Assembly: GCA_902470905.1 (NCBI GenBank)
Contig: CABRIC010000016.1
Span: 1 to 33,173 of the forward strand
Direction: 5' to 3'
Length of the DNA stretch: 33,173 bases
Origin: an uncultured Collinsella sp.
GTDB taxonomy: Bacteria > Actinomycetota > Coriobacteriia > Coriobacteriales > Coriobacteriaceae
Shown here: piece by piece, positions 1 to 7,140 of the stretch
How positions within the stretch are numbered: the first letter of the stretch is position 1
Layout: the number at the start of each line of letters is the position of its first letter
Program-made: the position numbers and the translations under genes
Notes under the pieces: generated by a model
Database searches by the model: none
What the model saw: only the letters and a program-made list of their open reading frames with translations
What the model was told of the DNA's origin: nothing

Positions 1-47
1 CTACACAAGGAGTATCGTCGGCAGCGTCAGATGTGTATAAGAGACAG
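1..47 (+). other. Illumina Nextera adapter (artefact)
   Basis: Positions 15-47 are the Nextera read-1 transposase adapter, ending in AGATGTGTATAAGAGACAG. The preceding bases fit the end of the P5 oligo (CTACAC) and an 8-base i5 index (AAGGAGTA, 7-14). This is library sequence, not genome. A reading frame that appears to start here with the peptide MYKRQ is created by the adapter. Confidence 0.98.
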
Positions 48-683
48 GCGTCCAGAAGCGCGAACGCCAACGCGCGCTCGCTGGCCAGCAACGCCAAGTC
101 CGGCGTCTCCTCCTCCCCCGGCGACCTCGGCGGCACCGGCAGCTCCGCCGGTTCGAACTACGCACGGGGCGTCGGCTCGGCGGCGTGGGCATCGAGGTCG
201 AGCGGCTCGTCGCTCGCCAGCAGCGCCTCGTCCGGCGCGAGCGGGTGGAGCGCCTATACGAGCGGCTCGCACCTCGGCAAGCAGTTCGCCAGCGGCATCG
301 GCTCCGCGTGGAACTCCGTCCGCAGCTTCGCAACGTCGCTGGTCAATGCGGCCAAGAGCGTCATGGGCTTCTCCGTGCCGGAGGACGGCCCCTGGTCCGG
401 TGCCGAGAAGGGCGGCGAGACCTCGGGACGCCACCTCGGAGAGAACTTCGCCCACGGCATGCTCGAGGCCCGCGCCGACGTGAGGGACAGCGCCAAGCGC
501 CTCATGGCCACGGCGCAGCTCGACGGCAACGTGGCCTACACGGGCAACGGCGGCACCAAGACCACCGTGGTCAACAACTACTACTCGCTGGGCGACGTCA
601 AGATCGACGCCTCCTCGATAAGCGAGTTCATGACACTCAACGACTTCTTCCAGACCGTCCGCAAGGCGAAGGCAGGGATGTAA
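48..683 (+). CDS. Phage tail tape measure protein, C-terminal part
   Basis: Open frame entering from the truncated left end; no genuine start is present because the first bases are adapter. About 211 residues remain. They are rich in Ser, Gly and Ala with recurring Gly-Ser-His-Leu-Gly and Ser-Gly-Arg-His-Leu-Gly segments followed by Glu-Asn-Phe-Ala-His-Gly, and a 'GFSVPEDGPWSG' stretch around residues 107-118, all typical of the C-terminal low-complexity part of siphovirus tape measure proteins, which set tail length and line the tail tube. The position just before tail-tip genes supports this. The full gene would be several times longer and lies off the window. Confidence 0.8.
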   Translation, partial: ASRSANANARSLASNAKSGVSSSPGDLGGTGSSAGSNYARGVGSAAWASRSSGSSLASSASSGASGWSAYTSGSHLGKQFASGIGSAWNSVRSFATSLVNAAKSVMGFSVPEDGPWSGAEKGGETSGRHLGENFAHGMLEARADVRDSAKRLMATAQLDGNVAYTGNGGTKTTVVNNYYSLGDVKIDASSISEFMTLNDFFQTVRKAKAGM

Positions 684-3104
684 ATGGCATGGGGCAACGA
701 GGTCTGGCCTACGGGCCAGACCGCCTGGAACACATATATCGAGTGGAAGATCAAGGAGTACGGCGAGAACTCCTGCTACGTGCAGGTCAAGTACAGCTCC
801 TATGTCAAGTGCGGCGACATGCTCGGCACCATCGTCAACCGTTCGTGGGGCGGCCAGTACCGCATGTACGGCCCCGGCTGGTATGGCGATTCCGGCTGGC
901 TCGACGTCGGCTGGGTCAACTACGGAGACCCCGTCACGCGCGAGTGCTCGGCGTGGTACACGGGCTACTCCGGCACCTTCCGCAAGTCGACGTGCAGGGA
1001 CACCTTCAGGCCCTCGGCCCCGGTCTGGACTCCCCAGACGCCGAGCAACGCCAAGGCCGTGCGCAAGTCCCAGACGCTCAACGTAATCACGTGGACGCGC
1101 AACACCACCGCAGCCCGACCGTACGACGGCATCTACGTCGACCGCCAGACCGACGGCGGCGAGTGGGAGAACATCGCCAAGCCGGGCGGCGACAAGACGG
1201 AGTACAGCGACGACACGGTGCGCCCGAACCACACGTACCGCTACCGAATCGGCGCATACAACACGGCCGGAAATGCCGGTGGCCACTCCTACACCGAGAC
1301 GCTGCGCAACCCGCCGGAGAAGCCCGCAGCGCCGAGCGGTGCCAAGGTCGAGCGCCTGAACGACGAGAAGAACCTCATAACGTGGGCCAACCACGCCACT
1401 GACGAGGCCCCCTACTCCGAGGTGCGCATCGAGCGCAGCACGGACGGGGGCGGCTCCGTCCAGATCGCCCACGTGAGCGGCTCGGCATCCTCCTACACAG
1501 ACCCGACGTGCTCGGCCGACCACTACTACCGCTACCTGGTCCGCGCGTACAACGAGAGCGGCTACTCCGAGCGCGTCATGACCGACCGCACGTTCAACAC
1601 GCCTTCCGCGCCGTTCAAGCCGAGCGGCCAGCGCACGGGAGACACCTCCGTCGAGCTGACCATCCCGAACCTGTCGCGCACCGCGAGCGCCACCGAGATT
1701 CAGCGCTCGCGCGACCGCAAGGACTGGACCACCATCGCCACGGTGACCGGCAAGGCGCTGTCGTTCGGCGACAACCCCGGAGGCGGCACGTTCTACTACC
1801 GCGCGCGCAACTTGCGGGGCAGCCTCGTCTCCGCGTGGTCCGAGCCGTCCGAGGCAATCGTCACGATCTGCGCCCCGGCGGCACCGACGCTCCTCACGCC
1901 GACGAGCGGCCAGGTGCTGCTCGTCTCGCAGGGCAGGGTCACGTTCACGTGGCACCACAACCCCATCGACGGCTCCGCGCAGAGCGCCGCCGAGGTCCAG
2001 TACTCCACGGACGGTGCCTCATGGAAGACGGTGACGGCCGCGACCGCCCAGAGCGCGAGCGTGCCGAACTTCCCGCTCAACTCCACCGTCTACTGGCGCG
2101 TGCGCACCAAGGGCGTGCACGCGGACTTCGGCCCGTGGTCCGGCAACAGCTCGTTCCACGTCCGGCAGCCCCCGCAGCTCGCCTTCGACGCACCAGGCCA
2201 GACCGTGCGCAACGTGCCGGTCGGCGTGAGCGTGCAGTACGTCGACGCATCCGGAGCGCTCGCGGCCATGGCCGTGGCCATAACCGATATGGGCGGCAAC
2301 GTGCTCTACGAGGAGGCGCTCGGCACCTCCACGGCCACGAGCGTCACCAAGGACGAGTGGATGCCGGAGGACGGCGGCGAGTACCGAATCGTGGCCACGG
2401 CCCGAAGCACGAGCGGCCTGCAGTCGACGGCCTCCATGCCCTTCCGCGTGGAGTTCGAGCTGCCGCGCCGCGCCTCCCTCCGCATCGAGGCCGACATCGA
2501 GCGCGGATACGCCGAGCTGCAGTGCACCGTCGACAACAACGACGAGGGGCAGGACGTCGAAAGCCTTAGCATCTGGCGCGTCACGCGCGACGGTGAGAGG
2601 CTGATCGCCTCCGACCTGTCCGACGGCTCGTCGGTGGTCGACCGCTACGCGCCGCTTAACACCGAGTACAGCTACCGCGTGGCGGCGTATTCCGCCTCGG
2701 GCGCATCGAGGGCGACGGAGCACCCGGGCAGCATCAAGACGCCCTACTGCTTCGTCTACTACGGCGACGGCCTCATGGCCCGAGCGCAGTTCGACCCGAC
2801 CGAGCAGCGCAACCTCGAGCGCGCCAACCGCACGCTCGTGCGCTACGCGGGCAGGTCCCATCCCGTCCTATACGACGCGGGCGGCATCAGCGACACCCGC
2901 CCGCTGACCGCGCACGTCATAGGCGAGGAGGAGGTGCGCGCCTTCGAGGACCTCATCCTCTACCCGCGTGCCATCTTCAAGAGCGTGGCCGGTGACGTGT
3001 TCCACGTCGCCGCCGACGTGAGCGTGAACCGCGACCTGTGCATGCCGACGACGCATGCCGACATCAGCCTCTCGCTGACGAGGGTGGACGGTGAGGCCCT
3101 GTGA
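684..3104 (+). CDS. Phage tail protein with multiple fibronectin-III-like domains
   Basis: 806 residues. ATG 684 directly follows the tape measure stop (681-683), with a weak AGGGA ribosome site at 674-678. The first ~110 residues are Trp/Tyr-rich and not recognised. From about 110 to 690 there are five or six successive beta-sandwich-like repeats of ~95 residues with FN3 hallmarks (Tyr-x-Tyr-Arg-x-x-Ala-Tyr-Asn and Ile-x-Trp patterns, Ser/Thr/Pro linkers). The last ~115 residues (from about 690) look different and resemble the body of a distal-tail or tail-tip protein. Lying between tape measure and hub genes, it is probably a distal tail/tip component that may touch host surface glycans through the FN3 repeats. 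The exact structural role is inferred. Confidence 0.65.
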   Translation: MAWGNEVWPTGQTAWNTYIEWKIKEYGENSCYVQVKYSSYVKCGDMLGTIVNRSWGGQYRMYGPGWYGDSGWLDVGWVNYGDPVTRECSAWYTGYSGTFRKSTCRDTFRPSAPVWTPQTPSNAKAVRKSQTLNVITWTRNTTAARPYDGIYVDRQTDGGEWENIAKPGGDKTEYSDDTVRPNHTYRYRIGAYNTAGNAGGHSYTETLRNPPEKPAAPSGAKVERLNDEKNLITWANHATDEAPYSEVRIERSTDGGGSVQIAHVSGSASSYTDPTCSADHYYRYLVRAYNESGYSERVMTDRTFNTPSAPFKPSGQRTGDTSVELTIPNLSRTASATEIQRSRDRKDWTTIATVTGKALSFGDNPGGGTFYYRARNLRGSLVSAWSEPSEAIVTICAPAAPTLLTPTSGQVLLVSQGRVTFTWHHNPIDGSAQSAAEVQYSTDGASWKTVTAATAQSASVPNFPLNSTVYWRVRTKGVHADFGPWSGNSSFHVRQPPQLAFDAPGQTVRNVPVGVSVQYVDASGALAAMAVAITDMGGNVLYEEALGTSTATSVTKDEWMPEDGGEYRIVATARSTSGLQSTASMPFRVEFELPRRASLRIEADIERGYAELQCTVDNNDEGQDVESLSIWRVTRDGERLIASDLSDGSSVVDRYAPLNTEYSYRVAAYSASGASRATEHPGSIKTPYCFVYYGDGLMARAQFDPTEQRNLERANRTLVRYAGRSHPVLYDAGGISDTRPLTAHVIGEEEVRAFEDLILYPRAIFKSVAGDVFHVAADVSVNRDLCMPTTHADISLSLTRVDGEAL

Positions 3105-4201
3105 TCTGGACAGGTTTTAGGCAGGAGTCGTACATCTACCGCCGCGTGACGTGGCCCGGCCTCGTCGAGGCCGAGGACTACGGCATGTTCACCGGCGGTC
3201 GGCTCACGCACTCCGCGCTATCGCAGCTCCGCTCCCAGGGCACGCTCGACTTCTCCGGCAGCGCCATGCCCGACGAGCACGACCTCGTGCGCGTGTACTA
3301 CCAGATGGAGGACGAGCGCGGCGAGGCCGGGACGTTCGCCCTCGGGACGTACTTCTGCAGCATCGGCACGCCGAAATACAACGGGCCGCTGGTATCCGGC
3401 AGCGTCGACCTCGAATCGACGCTGCGCCTCGCGGTCAAGGGGAAGTACGGCCGCTACTACACGGTGAAGGCGGGGACCAACGCGGTCGCGCACGCCGACG
3501 GCATCTTCAAGCGCCTCGGCCTCCGGACGAACGAGCCGCGCTGCGACTACGTCCTGCCGAGGGACGTGGTGTACGGGCCGGACGACAGCTGGCTGAAGAT
3601 AGCCAACGACCTCCTCGCCATGGCCGGGTTCGCATCGGCCTACCCCGACGCATACGGAGTTATCCAGATGGTCCCGTACGTCGAGCCGCAGGCGCGCAAG
3701 CCGGTGCGCACGTTCAACGACGGCGAAGACTCCATCATGCTCCCCGAGGTATCCAGATCGGATAACGCGGACGACATACCCAACGCCGTGTACCTGACCT
3801 ACGAGACGGAGGAGGAGAGCCTCTGGGCCGTGTGCCGGAACACCGACCCCAACTCACGCGCGTCAATCCCGTACAGGGGCTATGAGGTCCCGCTCGTCGA
3901 CCAGGTGACGGAGCTCACGGGCGCTACCAAGGACGAGCGCCTAGATGCCCTCAAGGCCAAGGCCAAGACGAAACTCGTGGACAACTCCTCGTCCATCGAG
4001 TACGTCGAGTGGGGCCACCCGTGGGTGCCCCTGCTGCCCAACGACGCGGTCGGCATCGACTATCTCACCGCCGGGCTAAATTGGCGCGGTGCGATAACGG
4101 AGCAGGAGATAGAGGTCGGAGGCCACTGCGCGGTGACGGGCAAGGCCCGCCGCTTCATCCGCTCCGGCTTCGTCACCGAGACGGAGGGAGGGTCATGGTA
4201 A
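3101..4201 (+). CDS. Putative tail hub / baseplate protein
   Basis: 366 residues. The start is GTG at 3101 overlapping the previous stop (GTGA), implying translational coupling. Features resemble baseplate-hub proteins of the phage Mu gp44 / T4 gp27 type: a beta-rich N-terminal half, a helical insertion, then a C-terminal segment in which 'YVEWGHPWVPLLPNDAVGID' resembles the 'His-x-Trp … Gly/Asn-Asp-x-Val' turn found in hub proteins. Order (tape measure, distal tail, hub, small OB protein, BppU) fits this. No catalytic motif is visible, so a separate peptidoglycan-degrading activity is not claimed. It could equally be classed as an uncharacterised DUF-type tail protein. Confidence 0.5.
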   Translation: MIWTGFRQESYIYRRVTWPGLVEAEDYGMFTGGRLTHSALSQLRSQGTLDFSGSAMPDEHDLVRVYYQMEDERGEAGTFALGTYFCSIGTPKYNGPLVSGSVDLESTLRLAVKGKYGRYYTVKAGTNAVAHADGIFKRLGLRTNEPRCDYVLPRDVVYGPDDSWLKIANDLLAMAGFASAYPDAYGVIQMVPYVEPQARKPVRTFNDGEDSIMLPEVSRSDNADDIPNAVYLTYETEEESLWAVCRNTDPNSRASIPYRGYEVPLVDQVTELTGATKDERLDALKAKAKTKLVDNSSSIEYVEWGHPWVPLLPNDAVGIDYLTAGLNWRGAITEQEIEVGGHCAVTGKARRFIRSGFVTETEGGSW

Positions 4202-4422
4202 GCGGCCACGAGCTGTACGAGCTGCTGTTCGGCGGGACGGGCGCAAAGGAGTCCCACACGTGGGGCACCGTCGCCGCAGTCAACCAAGACGGGACCGCCG
4301 ACGTGCGGCTCAACCCATCCATATCGACCACCTGCACGTGCCTGGCCGAGGTGAAGGCCGGGGACCGCGTGCTGGTGCTCGTGTTCAAGCAAGGAGCAGT
4401 AGTGCTCGGGAAGGCGGTCTAG
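4195..4422 (+). CDS. Small OB-fold-like phage tail protein
   Basis: 75 residues. ATG 4195 is preceded by a strong GGAGGG site and overlaps the hub gene stop by 7 bases. The pattern 'V-x-x-V-N-x-D-G-T-x-D-V-R-L' followed by 'Val-Lys-Ala-Gly-Asp-Arg-Val-Leu-Val' and a final 'Gly-Ala-Val-Val-Leu-Gly' matches the beta-barrel core of gpV/gp5-type spike or hub-associated OB domains. It probably caps or joins the hub. Nothing beyond the OB-like core is present, so it lacks a spike or lysozyme domain. Confidence 0.55.
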   Translation: MVSGHELYELLFGGTGAKESHTWGTVAAVNQDGTADVRLNPSISTTCTCLAEVKAGDRVLVLVFKQGAVVLGKAV

Positions 4423-5193
4423 ATGCTCATAGACCTCACGCTCGACATCGAGAAGGGCACCAACCGCTTCTCGACGCTCGACAACCCCATCACGCTTCGG
4501 CAGCAGGACGCCGAGGCGTACGTGTTCAACGTCAACCTGCGGCAGGGAGGCGCGGTGCTCGACCTCACGGGCATGACCGTGCGCTTCTACGCGCTGCGCC
4601 CGGACGGCGGGAAGGTCATCGACGGCGAGAACGTCGCGGTGCTCTCCGCGCCGGACGGAATCGTGCAGTACACCGTCCCCGCCAAGCTCACGCAGGCGGC
4701 CGGTGACATCCCGACCTCGTACATCCGCATCAGCTCGGGCGACTGGTCGGCATCCACGGGCAACATCGCCATCAGGGTCGTGCCCTCGGTGGCCATCGAG
4801 GCCACGGGCGGCGACTACATCCCCGAGATCGACCACCTCATCAACGCGCTCGAGGCGCAGCGCGTCACCTACGGCAACGCCGAGGATATGCGCGCGTCCG
4901 AGTGGCAGGCAATCATGGACGAGGTCATCAACGCGCGCGGACGGGCTGACGCCGCAGCAGACCGCTGCGTGGCCGCGCTCGCGTCGCTCAAGGTCGGCTA
5001 CGACGACCTGACGGACGACGCGAAGGAGAAGATCGCCGCGATGGCGAGCGCCGGAGTGGTCTTCGCCACGCACGCGGAAATCGACGAGGCGTTCGAGTCC
5101 ATCATCGCCCCGGCAATCGGCACCGACACGGTCCTCGACGGCCTCACCCAGGAGGACTACGACTACGCCTTCGGCAAGGTTTTCGGCCAGTAA
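4423..5193 (+). CDS. BppU-like baseplate upper protein
   Basis: 256 residues, ATG immediately after the previous TAG. The N-terminal ~125 residues show the BppU N-domain pattern: 'Asp-x-Thr-Gly-Met-Thr-Val-Arg-Phe-Tyr-Ala' beta strands and 'Gly-Ile-Val-Gln-Tyr-Thr-Val-Pro'. A helical C-terminal part (about 130-256) is rich in Ala, Glu and Asp and probably forms a trimeric linker. In lactococcal phages BppU anchors receptor-binding proteins to the baseplate; here the next gene is the DGR-diversified protein, so this protein is the likely anchor for it. Ten bases separate the two genes. Family assignment is by recalled pattern, not by search. Confidence 0.65.
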   Translation: MLIDLTLDIEKGTNRFSTLDNPITLRQQDAEAYVFNVNLRQGGAVLDLTGMTVRFYALRPDGGKVIDGENVAVLSAPDGIVQYTVPAKLTQAAGDIPTSYIRISSGDWSASTGNIAIRVVPSVAIEATGGDYIPEIDHLINALEAQRVTYGNAEDMRASEWQAIMDEVINARGRADAAADRCVAALASLKVGYDDLTDDAKEKIAAMASAGVVFATHAEIDEAFESIIAPAIGTDTVLDGLTQEDYDYAFGKVFGQ

Positions 5194-5203
5194 AGGAGAA
5201 AGA

Positions 5204-6799
5204 ATGGCAGTACAGGTAAACAAGGTCATGACGTTCGGCGACACCGTCGACCTCATCACCAAGGTGCACAAGGCCTCGGCGAACCCCGTGGCCGTGGCTC
5301 CGCACTACGACGGCACCAAGGGCGAGTACGACAACCTCGGCGAGTGGTTCAGCCTGCGACGTGACGGCAAGGTGTACGGCGTGGACATCCCCGAGTACAC
5401 CTACTCGAACGACCCCAAGGGCATCAAGACGCGCGACAACGTCGGCCTCGTGTGCCAGCCCGCCACCAACACCACGGCGGGCCGCGACGACTACTCCAAG
5501 CTCAACGCCTTCGAGTACTTCACCGTAAACGGCACGGTCGACGACAGCGGCAAGTTCCACTGCACGGCCATGAAGGGCGACGGCCACTTCAGGGCCGACG
5601 GCTCCAACGGCGACGTCTGGGTCATGGTCTGCCCCGGCTACTACAGCATCACGCGCAGCAACGGATACAAGCGCCTGCTCTACTCCGACACCAAGTACGA
5701 GGGCATGAGGCCGCTGCCCGGCCAGAAGTACTCCGACGGCACCGAGCGCCCGCTCCTCGTGTTCTCGCCATACCTCGCGTGGTGCGATTCCAACAACGTC
5801 CCGCACAGCTACTCCGGCAAGGTCCACACGTTCCAGTTCGGATCGCACGACACGGGCATCAGCTACAGCAAGAAGAAGGGCGCGGGCTACACGGGCCGCA
5901 CGGTCGCCGACAACTTCTACCTCCAGCTCATGCTCATGCTCAAGTACGCAACGCAGGACCTACAGGGCCTCGGCGGCTGCACCGACTACGCGAACCAGTA
6001 CAAGGTCCTCGAGGCCGAGACCGGCGTGAACCGCGTGCTGCTGCCGAAGGCGGCGGCCGACTACTTCCTCGTCGGCTCCACGCTGGCCTGCGGACCGAAC
6101 AGCGACCGAGGAGCGACCGCAGGCCAGTCCACGTTCGCCTACCGCACAGTCACCAAGATCGAGACGATGAGCGACCGCTGCGCGGTCTACGTCGACGGCG
6201 CACCGTTCACCACAGCCGTCGACGACTACGTATCCGCAATGCCCTGGAAGACCGGAACGTGCGACAACCTGCTCGGCACGGACGGCTACCCCATCGCGGG
6301 CAAGCCCAAGCAGCGCCAGCCGTACCGCATCCAGGGCATCGAGGTGCTCTGCGGAGCGTACGAGCCGCTGTGCGACGTGATCGTGAATCAGGTCAAGACG
6401 TCGGCCGACGAGGGTCACTGCGAGCTGTACAAGTGCTTCGATTCGCGCAAGTACTCCTCGGCCCTCGACGCCAACCACGTCAAGCTCGACCTCGAGCTGC
6501 CCGCGCGCGACAGCAAGACCAACGGCCGGTGGATGTACAACGAGGACTGGCAGGAGTCCGCGAAGTGCCCCGGCCTCCTCGTGCCCACCGGTTCCAAGGG
6601 GACATCCACCACAGGCACCTGCGACGCGATATATTCCGACCCGATCTCATCCCCCGGCCTGCGAGAGCTGCGGTGCTTCGGCTCTCTCTGGTATGGGTCT
6701 ATGTGCGGTGCCTTCTGCGGCTATTCGGGCGTCAGGCTCGGCGGCTACGGGTGGGGCTTTGGCGGTCGGCTATCTGGCCTGGGGGTCACCATGGCCTAG
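5204..6799 (+). CDS. DGR target: hypervariable phage receptor-binding protein
   Basis: 531 residues, ATG preceded by AAAGGAGAAAG. The first ~450 residues are an unrecognised, Cys- and Tyr-rich tail-fibre-like body. The C-terminal ~55 residues have the C-type-lectin-like ending common to DGR targets (Trp…Gly-Ser…Gly-Ala-Phe…Trp…Gly-Gly-Arg). The stretch coded by 6668-6777 is the variable repeat; relative to the template-coded peptide it changes 14 residues: Gln>Arg, Asn>Ser, Arg>Trp, Asn>Tyr, Tyr>Cys twice, Asn>Tyr, Asn>Gly, Asn>Val, Asn>Gly, Arg>Gly, Asn>Gly, Tyr>Phe, Lys>Leu. Eight residues follow and the stop lies inside a hairpin. With a BppU-like gene upstream and lysis genes downstream, it is most likely the adhesin at the tail tip. 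Its ligand is unknown. Confidence 0.85.
   Translation: MAVQVNKVMTFGDTVDLITKVHKASANPVAVAPHYDGTKGEYDNLGEWFSLRRDGKVYGVDIPEYTYSNDPKGIKTRDNVGLVCQPATNTTAGRDDYSKLNAFEYFTVNGTVDDSGKFHCTAMKGDGHFRADGSNGDVWVMVCPGYYSITRSNGYKRLLYSDTKYEGMRPLPGQKYSDGTERPLLVFSPYLAWCDSNNVPHSYSGKVHTFQFGSHDTGISYSKKKGAGYTGRTVADNFYLQLMLMLKYATQDLQGLGGCTDYANQYKVLEAETGVNRVLLPKAAADYFLVGSTLACGPNSDRGATAGQSTFAYRTVTKIETMSDRCAVYVDGAPFTTAVDDYVSAMPWKTGTCDNLLGTDGYPIAGKPKQRQPYRIQGIEVLCGAYEPLCDVIVNQVKTSADEGHCELYKCFDSRKYSSALDANHVKLDLELPARDSKTNGRWMYNEDWQESAKCPGLLVPTGSKGTSTTGTCDAIYSDPISSPGLRELRCFGSLWYGSMCGAFCGYSGVRLGGYGWGFGGRLSGLGVTMA
6668..6777 (+). repeat. DGR variable repeat (VR)
   Basis: Aligns without gaps to 6903-7012 at a constant offset of 235. 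Ninety of 110 positions are identical and all 20 mismatches fall where the template copy has A: 11 become G, 7 become T, 2 become C. None of the 84 non-A template positions differ. It lies at the 3' end of the target gene and includes the G/C-only block GGCGGTCGG (6761-6769) near its 3' edge, where an initiation-of-homing element would be expected. Confidence 0.96.
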
Positions 6800-6807
6800 C
6801 CATGGTG
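6787..6807 (+). promoter_or_regulatory. Hairpin just downstream of VR, overlapping the target stop codon
   Basis: Perfect 9-bp inverted repeat, CACCATGGC (6787-6795) and GCCATGGTG (6799-6807), with a 3-base loop CTA. It starts nine bases after VR homology ends and contains the TAG stop (6797-6799). In the Bordetella phage DGR a hairpin or cruciform a few bases downstream of VR raises homing efficiency; this element is in the equivalent place. The function here is inferred. Confidence 0.7.
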
Positions 6808-6809
6808 CG

Positions 6810-6852
6810 GGGGTGAAGCGCAAGCGAGGGGGCAGCGCCCCCTCCTCACCCC
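6810..6852 (+). other. Structured spacer between VR and TR
   Basis: Nested stems: outer GGGGTGA (6810-6816) with TCACCCC (6846-6852), inner GAGGGGGC (6826-6833) with GCCCCCTC (6837-6844) around a 3-base loop. There is no T-tract after it, so it is not a typical terminator. It may shape the 5' part of the template RNA or stop transcription from the target gene. Confidence 0.5.
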
Positions 6853-6902
6853 TCCCAGACCTTTTGGGGGTTCTCGGCGGTAGCCGCTTTGTTCTCGGCC
6901 TT

Positions 6903-7012
6903 CTGCAGTGCTTCGGCAATCTCAGGAATGGGTCTATGTACGGTGCCTTCTACGGCAATTCGAACAACAGGCTCGGCAACTACAGGTGGAACTATGGCGG
7001 TCGGAAATCTGG
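6903..7012 (+). repeat. DGR template repeat (TR)
   Basis: Non-coding donor copy of VR, same orientation, between the target gene and the reverse transcriptase. It holds 26 adenines, 20 of which differ in the present VR. Read in the VR frame it has seven AAT/AAC codons, which cannot become stop codons through adenine replacement, the usual DGR template design. The remaining adenines sit in CAG, AGG, ATG, TAC, TAT and one AAA codon. Confidence 0.95.
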
Positions 7013-7041
7013 TCAAACGCGGAACACGCTCGTCGAGTCCA

Positions 7042-7063
7042 CCCGCTTCGAGCGGGCATGCCC
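7042..7063 (+). other. Hairpins downstream of TR
   Basis: CCCGCT (7042-7047) pairs with AGCGGG (7051-7056) around TCG, and overlaps the perfect palindrome GGGCATGCCC (7054-7063). They lie between TR and the reverse transcriptase start, in the region where DGR template RNAs carry their priming and protein-binding structure. Role inferred from position only. Confidence 0.4.
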
Positions 7064-7140
7064 CGTCAACTGACGAAAATATCAACCCCACGGCGTTTGG
7101 TAGCCCAGCGGCGAAGAACGCCAAAACCAGATAGGAAACA

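Noticed and set aside
6693..7073. 126-codon frame spanning TR as a gene
   Set aside because: Its C-terminal part is the template repeat read in the VR frame, and the rest is an out-of-frame reading of VR and the hairpin spacer, with no ribosome site.
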